A stretch of 64,000 nt of DNA, from positions 36,258 through 100,257 of the forward strand of contig JAJFIV010000005.1 of NCBI GenBank assembly GCA_021774625.1, given 5' to 3'. The first letter of the stretch is position 1. Every line of letters starts with the position of its first letter. The position numbers and the translations under genes are program-made. This document shows positions 1 through 8,816 of this stretch, piece after piece. Below the pieces are notes generated by a model. The model saw nothing but the letters and a program-made list of their open reading frames with translations, searched no databases and was not told where the DNA came from. This DNA is from Alphaproteobacteria bacterium. GTDB lineage: Bacteria; Pseudomonadota; Alphaproteobacteria; Sphingomonadales; JAKSBY01.

Positions 1-2298
1 GTTGTGCTTGCTTTCTTTCAGCAGCCGGGATCAAACGCTCTTGAGACCGCTGACGGCATTTTGTCCAGCGTCGAGCGTATGTCGCAAAATTTTCCAAAGG
101 GTCTGTCTTATGACGTGATTTATAATCCAACGGAATTTGTTGCTGAATCTGTCACCGAAGTTCAAAAAGCGATCTTTGAAGCGGTCATTCTGGTGAGTCT
201 GGTTGTTTTCCTGTTTCTTCAAAGCTTCCGCGCAGCGCTCATTCCTATTCTTGCCATTCCCATTTCGCTGATCGGAGCTTTCGCCGTTATGGCGGTCTTC
301 GGCTTCTCCCTGAATAATCTTTCCCTGTTTGGTCTCGTGCTTGCCATCGGCATTGTTGTCGATGATGCGATTGTAGTTGTTGAAAATGTTGAGCGAAATA
401 TTGCGGCGGGATTAAGTCCCAGACAAGCCTCCCACAAAACCATGGATGAGGTAGGCGGCGCGCTGGTGGCTATTGCACTTGTTTTGACGGCCGTGTTTAT
501 CCCGACCGCATTTTTAACCGGAATCTCGGGGGAATTTTACCGTCAATTCGGCATTACCATCGCTTCCGCTACCGTGATTTCCGCAGGTGTTTCCCTGACC
601 CTGTCACCGGCGCTGTCGGCCCTGCTTCTCAAGCCGCATGATGATAAGAAAAACCTGGGGCGTTCGCGCGCCGCCAATTGGATGTTTTCCAAGTTCAATG
701 GTGGTTTCAGCGCGACCGAGCGGGGATACAAACGGATTGTCGCGCGAATGACGCGCATCAGCGTTATTGTCCTTGCCGTCTATTTCGGACTTATTCTTCT
801 GACCGGATTTCAATTTGCCCGCGCACCGACGGGGTTCATTCCGGCGACCGATCAAAATTACGTCATAGCGATCATTCAACTGCCGCCCGGCGCGTCCTTA
901 ACCCGGACCACCAAGGTCATGGATAAGGCCGTTACTGACGGTTTGCAGCTTGATGGATTTGTTCATGCCGCTGCCTTTGCCGGGCTGGACGGCGCGACCT
1001 TTACCAATGCCTCCAATACCGGCGTCATTTTTTTCACTATGGGGGATATCGGGGATCGTGTCGGCAACGGCAATAATCTGAGTGCGATGCTGGGCAAAAT
1101 GCGGGGGCTTTTTTCAACATACCAGGAAGCATTTATTTTGGTTATTCCACCCCCTCCGGTTCGTGGGATTGGCAATGCAGGTGGATTTAAAATGTATGTG
1201 CAGGACCGGTCTGGCGCGGGTCTTCGTGCCCTGGAATCCGCCGCGGGCAATCTTGCCGGTGCTGCAAACGGCCTTCCCGAGGCAACTTCGGTCTTTACGC
1301 TTTTCAACACCCGCACGCCGCAACTCTATGCAGATATCGATCGTGTGAAGGCCGAACAGTTGGGCGTTGCCGTGGAAGACGTTTTTGAAACCCTGGAAGT
1401 CTATCTGGGTTCCGCTTATGTCAATGATTTTAATGCCTTTGGAAAGACCTTTCGGGTTACGGCACAGGCCGATGAAGAATATCGTGAATCTGCGGAAGAT
1501 GTTTCCAGATTGAGGATGCGCAACGATGATGGACGCATGACACCCCTCGGATCGGTGGCAACTTTCAGGAATGTGACGGGGCCGAACAGAGTCGCCCGCC
1601 ATAATTTGTATCCTGCGGCTGCCGTACAGGGAGATGTCGTTCCCGGTGTATCGTCCGGTGAGGCGCTGAACGCTATGGAAAGACTGGCGGTCGGGAGTTT
1701 GCCACAAGGTTTTGATTTTGAATGGACAGAACTGGCACTGCAGCAGAAATTGGCTGGAAACACTGCCCTCATTGCGTTCTCCTTGGCCGTTGTTTTCGTC
1801 TTTCTGTTTCTGGCTGCGCAGTATGAAAGCCTTTCCTTGCCGTTTGCGGTGATACTCATCGTGCCCATGTGTCTGCTATCGGCCATCACCGGTGTCCTGT
1901 TGCGGGGCTTTGACGTTAATATTCTGGTGCAGATCGGCTTTGTTGTCCTGATCGGACTGGCGGCAAAAAATGCCATTCTTATCGTGGAGTTTGCCAGGCA
2001 GGCGGAAGAGCAAGGTCTCGACAGGTTCAAGGCGGCGGCCCGCGCTGCGGAACTGCGCCTCAGGCCTATTATCATGACGTCATTTGCATTTATCCTGGGG
2101 GTTGTGCCTCTGATGATTGCCAGCGGCGCCGGATACGAAATGCGGCAATCCCTCGGAACGGCTGTGTTTTTCGGTATGCTCGGGGTAACGGGATTTGGCC
2201 TGCTGTTCACACCGGTCTTTTATGTTGTCAGCCGCATTCCGGCTACACGCGCAGCGAAGCGCAGAAAAGACTTGTCCGCGCCGGAAGCGGCAGATTAG
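1..2298 (+). CDS. RND efflux transporter, inner-membrane subunit (3' part)
   Basis: Proton-driven inner-membrane pump of the AcrB/MexB (HAE-1) type, which expels hydrophobic compounds through a periplasmic adaptor and an outer-membrane channel. The frame is open from the first base, so the 5' third of the gene lies outside the window; about 765 residues remain of the usual 1,030-1,050. The paired aspartates of TM4 are seen in GIVVDDAIVVVEN, and the proton-relay lysine of TM10 in GLAAKNAILIVEF. Membrane helices alternate with the second large periplasmic loop at about residues 285-590. The C-terminus is a short basic tail, as in the family. The adaptor and channel genes must be to the left, if present. 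Family assignment is firm; the substrate is unknown. Confidence 0.95.
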   Translation, partial: VVLAFFQQPGSNALETADGILSSVERMSQNFPKGLSYDVIYNPTEFVAESVTEVQKAIFEAVILVSLVVFLFLQSFRAALIPILAIPISLIGAFAVMAVFGFSLNNLSLFGLVLAIGIVVDDAIVVVENVERNIAAGLSPRQASHKTMDEVGGALVAIALVLTAVFIPTAFLTGISGEFYRQFGITIASATVISAGVSLTLSPALSALLLKPHDDKKNLGRSRAANWMFSKFNGGFSATERGYKRIVARMTRISVIVLAVYFGLILLTGFQFARAPTGFIPATDQNYVIAIIQLPPGASLTRTTKVMDKAVTDGLQLDGFVHAAAFAGLDGATFTNASNTGVIFFTMGDIGDRVGNGNNLSAMLGKMRGLFSTYQEAFILVIPPPPVRGIGNAGGFKMYVQDRSGAGLRALESAAGNLAGAANGLPEATSVFTLFNTRTPQLYADIDRVKAEQLGVAVEDVFETLEVYLGSAYVNDFNAFGKTFRVTAQADEEYRESAEDVSRLRMRNDDGRMTPLGSVATFRNVTGPNRVARHNLYPAAAVQGDVVPGVSSGEALNAMERLAVGSLPQGFDFEWTELALQQKLAGNTALIAFSLAVVFVFLFLAAQYESLSLPFAVILIVPMCLLSAITGVLLRGFDVNILVQIGFVVLIGLAAKNAILIVEFARQAEEQGLDRFKAAARAAELRLRPIIMTSFAFILGVVPLMIASGAGYEMRQSLGTAVFFGMLGVTGFGLLFTPVFYVVSRIPATRAAKRRKDLSAPEAAD

Positions 2299-2351
2299 AG
2301 TCTTTTCGGACAACCCGGCAATTGAAAAGCGTCCGGCTTCGCCTCTTTACG

Positions 2352-3008
2352 TCACGTTACCGGAATAAGGGCCAGTTCCACCCTCCGGTTGAGGGCGCGG
2401 CCCTCGGCAGTGGCGTTATTCGCGATCGGCATGGTTTCGCCGAGACCGCGGGCGATGATCCGTTCCGGGATCACATCCCGCGCCATCAGCGCATTGCCGA
2501 CGCTTTCCGCCCGCTCCACCGACAACCGCATGTTATAATCGTCGCTGCCAGTCGAATCCGTATGGCCCAGCACATCGATATAGGTCTTTTCATATTCATT
2601 CAGCACCAGAACGACCGAGTCCAGAATCCTGTTAAAGCCGGGCTTTAAGTGCGCGCGGTCCGTATCAAAGGTGATGTTGGAAGGCATGTTCAGTATGATA
2701 TTGTCCCCATCCCGGGTCACCGATACGCCGGTTCCTTCCAGCTGGCGGCGGAGTTTGCGTTCCTGGGCATCCATATAGGCGCCGACCCCGGCCCCCGCCA
2801 GCGCCCCCACCCCGGCCCCGATCAGCACGGCCTTGCGCTTGTTGTTGCCGCCGATAATGGCGCCGCCAATCGCGCCGATGGCCGCACCCACTCCGGCCCC
2901 GACCCCGGCACGCGAGGCTTCCTTTTCGCCGGTAAAGGCATCTCTTGTGCAGCCGGTAAGGAAAATGAGCGCCGTAAAAGCGATCACAAACGGAAACAGG
3001 CGTTTCAT
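2352..3008 (-). CDS. OmpA-family lipoprotein with glycine-zipper segment
   Basis: Outer-membrane-anchored peptidoglycan-binding lipoprotein of 218 residues. A signal peptide ends in a lipobox (LTGC, Cys20). It is followed by a glycine-rich segment with repeated GxGxGxxxG spacing (about 35-80) typical of the glycine-zipper/YMGG type. An OmpA C-terminal domain (about 105-215) carries the peptidoglycan-binding motif around GHTDSTGSDDYN and the NRRVEL signature. This Pal-like architecture is known from YiaD-type proteins. The gene converges on the RND gene. Identity of the domains is secure; the physiological partner is not. Confidence 0.93.
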   Translation of the reverse strand: MKRLFPFVIAFTALIFLTGCTRDAFTGEKEASRAGVGAGVGAAIGAIGGAIIGGNNKRKAVLIGAGVGALAGAGVGAYMDAQERKLRRQLEGTGVSVTRDGDNIILNMPSNITFDTDRAHLKPGFNRILDSVVLVLNEYEKTYIDVLGHTDSTGSDDYNMRLSVERAESVGNALMARDVIPERIIARGLGETMPIANNATAEGRALNRRVELALIPVT

Positions 3009-3082
3009 AACTCTCTCCTGAACAAGTGAAACCCGGCGGTGATTGCACCACCAAGTCCTTAAATTCTCATCGTCAAACGTAC

Positions 3083-3160
3083 TTAACGGATAATCGTTCC
3101 GTCCTTGACCACATGAATGACGTTTCGCACGGCGCTTTTATTCATTAAGGCCCCCATGGT
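3083..3160 (-). pseudogene. Amidohydrolase C-terminal remnant
   Basis: Between the lipoprotein and the permease gene a minus-strand frame ends in NKSAVRNVIHVVKDGTIIR and a stop. This matches the way metal-dependent amidohydrolases end: compare the two intact ones in this window, which end near SIHQVMKNGELYDG and DVKFVMKGGEIYKGG. Nothing upstream in the frame resembles the catalytic domain, because the permease gene begins there. I read it as the 3' tip of a deleted amidohydrolase gene. The match is short, so the call is tentative. Confidence 0.35.
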
Positions 3161-3195
3161 CAAAGCGATGGCTGCAAACGGCTCTGGCGTCCGTT

Positions 3196-5628
3196 TTATT
3201 CGTATCTCAGGCCCAGCGCCGGCGATGTCAGGGCGCGCCTGGAGACCAGCATGGCGACCAGAATGGCCGTGATGATCATCACGCTGCCGCCAGACAGAAC
3301 AAACAGTCCAACACCGATATCGACCCGCTCCGGATATTTCTGCAGCCATTGATCGAGAAAATAATAGGCGATAAGCGAAGCCGGAAGAATGGCAATCAAA
3401 ACCGGCCTCAGATATTGCCAGGTAAAGAGCCGGACAATATTTCCCACCGAGGCGCCGACCACCCGGCGCAGGCTGATTTCCTTTTCCCGATGCGCCACGG
3501 AATTCAGGACCATGCCAACGAGACCGACAATGGAAAGGATGATGGTAATGGCGGAAAAGACGATAAAGAGCTGCAACTGGGATTGTTCATCGCTGTAACT
3601 CGCGCTGATGCGGTCTTCGAGAAAGTCGGCCCGGTAGGGCGTGTCGGGATAGAGATCGGACCATATTTCCCGGATGGCCGCTTCTGGCGTACCGTCGCGA
3701 AGCCGAATGCTCAAATTATCCAGGTTGTCCGGATCATAGGTGAAAATCTGACCTTCCATGTCATTGCGCAATGAGCGGAAATAAATGTCGCCGACCACGC
3801 CCACCACGGTCAGCGGCTGCGCTCCTCCGCTGTCAAGTTCCAGTTGGATGGTTTCGCCGAGAATGGTCTGCGGATCACTGTAACCAAGCAGGGCGACCGC
3901 CGCCTGGTTGATCACAATATTTGACCCGGTATTTTCGCTGCCCGCCATGAGCTGGTCCCATTCGATCTCATCCTTTGCAAATCGTTCCTCAAGAAAACGG
4001 CCCACGGATAGCTTCGCCCGATATGTATCCAGAAAGTCATAGTCCGTTGCAAAAATACGCAGAGTAGCGGACTCTTCTCTGGTAACGTGGCGGGAAAAGA
4101 AGCCTTCATAATGGGAGCTGTTGTCCAGGGGCGCAACCGAGGAACGGGCGGCGGATTCGACGCCGGGAGCCGCCTTCAAACGCTCTTTGAGCGTCTCCGC
4201 TTTTGAAACGGTTTCCGGGCGGTTAACGCCGCGCAGAACCAGAATATCCGACTGTTCAAAACCAAGGTCCCGGGACTGGATCAATTGAATCTGTTGCGAG
4301 ATGGTCACGGCCCCCGCAATCAGGCTGATGGCGACAAGAAACTGGACAAAAACCAGCCCGGCCCGGATTTTTGCCAGACCGGCGCGCCCGGCCCGGCTGC
4401 CGTTCAGAAAACGCACCGGGCGAAAGCCTGTCACGAAGAAAGCGGGATACAGGCCGGCGATTGTCCCGAGAATCAAACTGCCGATGATAAACCATGCCAT
4501 GTTAACGGCGGTAAAGAGATCGGCGCTGCTAAAATCCGCATCCAGAATGGAACTGAAATAAGGAAGCGTCATTTCCGCTATGCCAATGCCGATCAAGGCG
4601 GCAAGGATTGTCATGGCGATGGACTCTGCCAGAATATGATGAACAATCCTGCGGCGGTTGGCGCCCAGCACCTTGCGCAGGCAGATTTCCTTTTCCCGTT
4701 CCAGCGCCCGCGCCGTCGCCAGACCGACATAATTAAAGGCGGACACAATCAGGATCAGAAAGGCAATGGCGATCAGACCGTAAATCATGGAATATTTGCC
4801 GACCTCATTGGATGATGTTCTGCCGTAGGAACCCAGATGGATATCGCTGAACGGCTGCAAAAACAGCCAGAAAAGTTCCCGCATATCGCCGGGGGCAATG
4901 CCGATGAACGGCCGGTTGGCATCAACGATCAGGGCAAGCTTTTCCAGGACATCGGCTTTGTTTGCCTCCTCTTCCAGCCGCACATAGGTCTGCAGTCCGA
5001 CATTGTTCCAGGACTCCGCTCTGGGAATCAGGTTTTCCTGAAACTCGATAACAAAATCCAGAGTGAAATCGCTGTTGGCCGGCAGGTCACGAAAAATCCC
5101 GGCCACCGTATAGGATGATGTCTGGTTGATTGTCAGGGTTTCGCCAATCGGGGCATCCGCGCCGAAATATTTTTGTGCAATGCGTTCCGAAATGAAAATA
5201 TCCGACGGCGTCGTAAAAGCGGCCGGCCGGGCACCCGCAACGGGCGCCAGTGGAAACATGTCAAGAAAGTCGCGGTCGACAAGAGAGACGGTTTCATATT
5301 CGACAAAATTGCCCTTTTTTACCGGCCAGGTTGGCCGGTAATAACGCGCGGATGCCGCAATTTCCGGGATGCCGGCTTCAATGGCCGGCTGCAGAGGCGT
5401 CATGGTGTTTGTCAGATAGGTCCCTGACTGAATAAACTGCCCTTCGACCCGGTACAGCGTATCCTGATCTGCGACCCAGTCGTCAAAGCTCAATTCATGA
5501 CTGGTATAGAGCAGGATCAGGACGCAGGTGGCGATCCCAGCAGCCAGACCCAGAAGATTGAGGAGGGTGAAGAAAGGTTTATAGACAAACTGGCGGGCAA
5601 GCGACATCAATACGGGCACGTTCGGCAT
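3196..5628 (-). CDS. FtsX/MacB-type ABC transporter permease
   Basis: Membrane protein of 810 residues with the double-FtsX plan. One helix lies near residues 20-43, then a MacB-like periplasmic domain (about 45-245). A first FtsX core follows (about 280-400; cytoplasmic loop LEREKEICLRKVLGA), then a helix near 430 and a second periplasmic domain. A second FtsX core lies at about 685-800 with the near-copy loop HREKEISLRRVVGA. These loops normally contact a MacB-like ATPase. Such permeases act in lipoprotein or peptide export, or in mechanotransmission, rather than import. No ATPase or adaptor gene is adjacent, so it is an orphan here. The Shine-Dalgarno-like AAGG directly abuts the first ATG, so the exact start is uncertain; a second ATG lies seven codons downstream. 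Confidence 0.9.
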   Translation of the reverse strand: MPNVPVLMSLARQFVYKPFFTLLNLLGLAAGIATCVLILLYTSHELSFDDWVADQDTLYRVEGQFIQSGTYLTNTMTPLQPAIEAGIPEIAASARYYRPTWPVKKGNFVEYETVSLVDRDFLDMFPLAPVAGARPAAFTTPSDIFISERIAQKYFGADAPIGETLTINQTSSYTVAGIFRDLPANSDFTLDFVIEFQENLIPRAESWNNVGLQTYVRLEEEANKADVLEKLALIVDANRPFIGIAPGDMRELFWLFLQPFSDIHLGSYGRTSSNEVGKYSMIYGLIAIAFLILIVSAFNYVGLATARALEREKEICLRKVLGANRRRIVHHILAESIAMTILAALIGIGIAEMTLPYFSSILDADFSSADLFTAVNMAWFIIGSLILGTIAGLYPAFFVTGFRPVRFLNGSRAGRAGLAKIRAGLVFVQFLVAISLIAGAVTISQQIQLIQSRDLGFEQSDILVLRGVNRPETVSKAETLKERLKAAPGVESAARSSVAPLDNSSHYEGFFSRHVTREESATLRIFATDYDFLDTYRAKLSVGRFLEERFAKDEIEWDQLMAGSENTGSNIVINQAAVALLGYSDPQTILGETIQLELDSGGAQPLTVVGVVGDIYFRSLRNDMEGQIFTYDPDNLDNLSIRLRDGTPEAAIREIWSDLYPDTPYRADFLEDRISASYSDEQSQLQLFIVFSAITIILSIVGLVGMVLNSVAHREKEISLRRVVGASVGNIVRLFTWQYLRPVLIAILPASLIAYYFLDQWLQKYPERVDIGVGLFVLSGGSVMIITAILVAMLVSRRALTSPALGLRYE

Positions 5629-5765
5629 CCTTATTTCAGCCGCCAGGCTTTCTTGCTACACTATAATAGCACTGGCTTTTTTCGGAGGCAAGTTTATTTT
5701 CGGATCAACACATCTTGACTTACCGGCCAAGTCAATCCTATATCCTGCGCTCATTCCTGATCTAT

Positions 5766-5842
5766 GGCGGAGTAGCTCAGCCGGTTAGAGCAGCGGAATC
5801 ATAATCCGCGTGTCGGGGGTTCGAGTCCCTCCTCCGCTACCA
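5766..5842 (+). tRNA. tRNA-Met (CAT)
   Basis: A 77-nt cloverleaf can be drawn by eye. It has acceptor arms GGCGGAG / CTCCGCT, a D-arm GCTC...GAGC, an anticodon stem GCGGA / TCCGC enclosing ATCATAA (anticodon CAT), a T-arm with TTCGAGT, discriminator A and an encoded CCA. The sequence resembles the alphaproteobacterial elongator tRNA-Met. An Ile-CAT identity is less likely, since those usually begin GGCCC, but it cannot be excluded from the anticodon alone. Confidence 0.95.
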
Positions 5843-6142
5843 TTAAATCAATGACTTAGGGTCAGGACCTACCGCTTCGTCTCGAAATAGAAGATAGACA
5901 ACTGCACCATCCTTACTTGTTGTATAGGAACGTCAAATCTTATAATTATCTTGGGGATGGAGTTAGGTTTCAAAGTCGCTCCGCTTGCATCGCCGCGTGG
6001 CATACTCATTATCTCCAGCACAGGACTTCGTGAAGATGGTACATATCCGTCAGATGTTGCTAGTATTCAGTATTGCAACAATTTTGGGTGGACTAGCGGA
6101 CGTCACGGACTTTTTTTAAACGCACAAAATGGAGGCGGGATC
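5843..6142. other. Non-coding leader between tRNA-Met and nitric oxide reductase
   Basis: This 300-bp stretch is more AT-rich than its surroundings. It is open in the frame of the downstream gene, but the 64 extra residues have no recognisable similarity and no ribosome site, so I leave it non-coding. It begins with a short dispersed repeat (TGACTTAGGGTCAGGACCTA at 5852-5871). A promoter for the reductase must lie here. I see no clear FNR/NnrR box of the TTGAT-N4-ATCAA type. Confidence 0.5.
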
Positions 6143-8428
6143 ATGGAAACCTATAAACAGACGTTCAGCATCAAGCGGCTATGGATCATCCTGACCGTCG
6201 GAATGGTTTTTATGTTCGGCATTTTGTTGTTCCTCGGCGCGGAAATTTACCAGAAGGCACCGCCCATACCAGAGGCCGTCAAATCGGCGTCCGGCGACGT
6301 GCTGTTCACCCGCGGTGACATCGAAACCGGACAAAATGTCTGGCAATCCATTGGCGGCATGGAGCAAGGTTCAATCTGGGGGCATGGCAGCTATCTCGCG
6401 CCCGACTGGAGCGCGGACTGGCTCCACCGGGAAGCTGAAGCGCTGCTTGCACTTCGATTGCAAACACCCATCGCGGGCCTTTCCCAAGCGCAGGATATGG
6501 CCTTGCAAAAAGCGGCGTTGCAGGACGAGATGCGCACCAACAGCTATGATCCGGCCACCGGCACGATCACGGTTAGTGATTTGCGCGCCCAAGCCATCAA
6601 CCAGGTCCAGACACATTATGTCAGGCTGTATGAAGGCGGCGACGCCGAGTCACTGGCACTGCGCCGTGATTATGCTTTCCCTGTTCATGGTCTCCTGAAC
6701 ACCGAAGAAGCGGAGCAACTCACAGCCTTTTATTTCTGGACGGCCTGGGGCGCGACCACCAATCGTCCGGGCCTGGAGATCACCTACACCAGCAACTGGC
6801 CGCATGAACCGCTGGTGGGCAATAAACCAACGACCGAAGTTTTGATGTGGAGCATTGCGTCCGTTATCCTGCTGCTTGCCGCAGCCGGTGCTCTCATCGC
6901 CTATTACGCCAAACAGTTTGATGTCTGGCGGAAAGAAATAGCGCCCGAAGACGGCATAGCCAAAGCCGACATATTGGACAGCGCGGTTATCACCCCGTCG
7001 ATGCGGGCAACGGCAAAATATTTCTGGATCGTCTGCGCAATGTTTGGCGGCCAGGTCTTGCTCGGCATAGTAACCGCGCATTATGCTGTCGAAGGACAAG
7101 GGCTCTATGGTCTGCCATTTGCAGAGTATCTGCCTTATTCGGTGACGCGGACATGGCACACGCAACTTGCGGTGCTTTGGATTGCAACCGCTTGGCTTGC
7201 AGCAGGTCTTTATGTCGCTCCAATGCTTGGTGGAAGAGATCCCAAGTTTCAGCGGTTTGGCGTAAACTTCCTCTTTTTCAGCCTGCTGATCATTGTCGTG
7301 GGTTCGTTTGCGGGCCAATGGGCGGCGGTGCACCGCCTCATTAGTGACCTGACGATGAACTTCTGGTTTGGGCATCAGGGTTATGAATATGTTGATCTTG
7401 GCCGGTTCTGGCAGATTTACCTGACCATCGGACTATTTCTATGGGTTGGACTGGTGGTCCGGGGATTGTGGCCGGTCTTGCTGCAAAAGGGCGGAAAGTC
7501 GCTGATATATCTCGTGCTCGTCTCGGCGATAGCAATTGGTCTCCTTTATGCCGCCGGCCTGATGTGGGGGCAGCATACCCATATTTCGATCATGGAATAT
7601 TGGCGCTGGTGGGTCGTTCACCTCTGGGTCGAAGGCATTTTTGAGGTTTTCGCCACCGCGATCATTTCTCTTTTGTTCGTCCGCATGGGCATATTGCGCA
7701 CCTCAACCGCGACGGTGATGGTGCTGTTTGCAACAATCATCTTCCTGTTCGGCGGTGTGCTGGGTACTTTCCATCATCTCTATTTCAGCGGGACGCCAAC
7801 CTCGGTTATTGCTGTTGGTGCGATGATATCGGCGCTTGAGGTGGTTCCGTTACTGGTTGTCGGCTTTGAGGCCTATACCAGACACAAGCTCGAACATGAG
7901 GTGGAATGGGAGCGTAACTACCACTGGCCGTTCATGTTTTTTGCGGCGGTATTATTCTGGAATCTGATAGGCGCCGGGTTGTTCGGCTTTATGATCAATC
8001 CACCGATTGCTCTTTACTACATGCAGGGCCTGAACACGACTGCCAATCATGGTCACGCTGCGTTATTTGGTGTCTATGGAATGCTTGGATTGGGTCTGAC
8101 GCTATACTGTATGCGCGGCCTTACCAAGACAGCCCTGTGGAATGAAAAACTACTCAAAATTTCATTCTGGTCGCTCAACATCGGCCTTGCCATGATGACA
8201 TTTTTGTCGTTGTTACCGCAAGGTGTGTTCCAGACCTATATCAGCATCGAACATGGCTATTCCTTCGCCCGCTCGGCTGAACTTATGCAAGGTCCGATCA
8301 TGCAGGCTTTGGTATGGGCACGGGTGCCGGGTGATATCGTGTTCAGTATCGGTGTCTTTGCGTTTGTTTGGTTCGTTTTCCGAGCGTTCGTGCCGAGAAG
8401 AAAATATCAGGAATTCGCTATATCTTGA
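6143..8428 (+). CDS. norZ: Quinol-dependent nitric oxide reductase (qNOR)
   Basis: Single-subunit, membrane-bound nitric oxide reductase that reduces 2 NO to N2O with electrons from quinol. The length of about 761 residues fits the qNOR class. The N-terminal extension (about 35-215) contains the fused cytochrome-c-like hydrophilic domain without haem cysteines. About twelve helices follow, with haem/FeB-ligand histidines including VLGTFHHLYFSGTP and the conserved glutamates in ALEVVPLLVVGFEAY. I chose the ATG at 6143 because GGAGG stands a few bases upstream and the peptide METYKQTF leads into the first helix; an in-frame extension to 5951 is rejected. There are no nor/nir partner genes, so it probably serves NO detoxification. 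It sits between a tRNA and an IS remnant, which suggests acquisition. Confidence 0.93.
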   Translation: METYKQTFSIKRLWIILTVGMVFMFGILLFLGAEIYQKAPPIPEAVKSASGDVLFTRGDIETGQNVWQSIGGMEQGSIWGHGSYLAPDWSADWLHREAEALLALRLQTPIAGLSQAQDMALQKAALQDEMRTNSYDPATGTITVSDLRAQAINQVQTHYVRLYEGGDAESLALRRDYAFPVHGLLNTEEAEQLTAFYFWTAWGATTNRPGLEITYTSNWPHEPLVGNKPTTEVLMWSIASVILLLAAAGALIAYYAKQFDVWRKEIAPEDGIAKADILDSAVITPSMRATAKYFWIVCAMFGGQVLLGIVTAHYAVEGQGLYGLPFAEYLPYSVTRTWHTQLAVLWIATAWLAAGLYVAPMLGGRDPKFQRFGVNFLFFSLLIIVVGSFAGQWAAVHRLISDLTMNFWFGHQGYEYVDLGRFWQIYLTIGLFLWVGLVVRGLWPVLLQKGGKSLIYLVLVSAIAIGLLYAAGLMWGQHTHISIMEYWRWWVVHLWVEGIFEVFATAIISLLFVRMGILRTSTATVMVLFATIIFLFGGVLGTFHHLYFSGTPTSVIAVGAMISALEVVPLLVVGFEAYTRHKLEHEVEWERNYHWPFMFFAAVLFWNLIGAGLFGFMINPPIALYYMQGLNTTANHGHAALFGVYGMLGLGLTLYCMRGLTKTALWNEKLLKISFWSLNIGLAMMTFLSLLPQGVFQTYISIEHGYSFARSAELMQGPIMQALVWARVPGDIVFSIGVFAFVWFVFRAFVPRRKYQEFAIS

Positions 8429-8582
8429 ATCTACTTAAGGAATCTCTGATCAATCAGTTTGAGCGCGGTGGATTTTGGTGCAGGAATTGGAAAATGTACG
8501 ATTTCCGGGTATGTTTGGCCCGGTTCGGCTTCTGACGGCATTATTTTCCGCTTCTTTACCTGATTTCAGACAGACTCCGCCA

Positions 8583-8770
8583 TCAAGCGTCGCGTGCAAG
8601 GTAGAGATTGGCCAGGGCCATGAGGCTGAACACCTGCGCCCACATGCGCCTTCATACCAAAATACCGCTGATTCCCCTTTTTCGGCTGGCTCATCTCGGG
8701 GTCGTGCTGGCGCTTCCTGTTTTTGGTCGAGGGCGGGACGGCAATCAAAGTCGCCTCCAAGGCACAACCG
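8583..8770 (-). pseudogene. IS5-family transposase remnant with internal deletion
   Basis: On the minus strand a frame reads [17 protein letters not shown], then [20 protein letters not shown]. This is the signature of IS5-type DDE transposases, where ATLI..P.STKN and DPEM...KKGNQ.YFGMKAHIG surround the second catalytic Asp region. Right after MKAHVG the frame shifts into [17 protein letters not shown] and a stop. That is how these transposases end. The middle of the protein, including the catalytic Glu, is therefore deleted, and the N-terminal half is absent. No intact terminal inverted repeats were recognised. The flanks 8429-8582 and 8771-8816 hold nothing else I can identify. Confidence 0.75.
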
Positions 8771-8816
8771 CATCCATCTCGCCCGGAAAATCTCCCGCTT
8801 CGTCCGCTTCAGTGGA

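Noticed and set aside
6056..6079. Weak dyad GTTGC-N14-GCAAC ahead of the reductase
   Set aside because: Arms of only five bases; no match to FNR, NnrR or NsrR consensus that I can defend.
5951..6142. In-frame 64-codon extension before the nitric oxide reductase
   Set aside because: No ribosome site, no similarity, and GGAGG at proper spacing favours the ATG at 6143.
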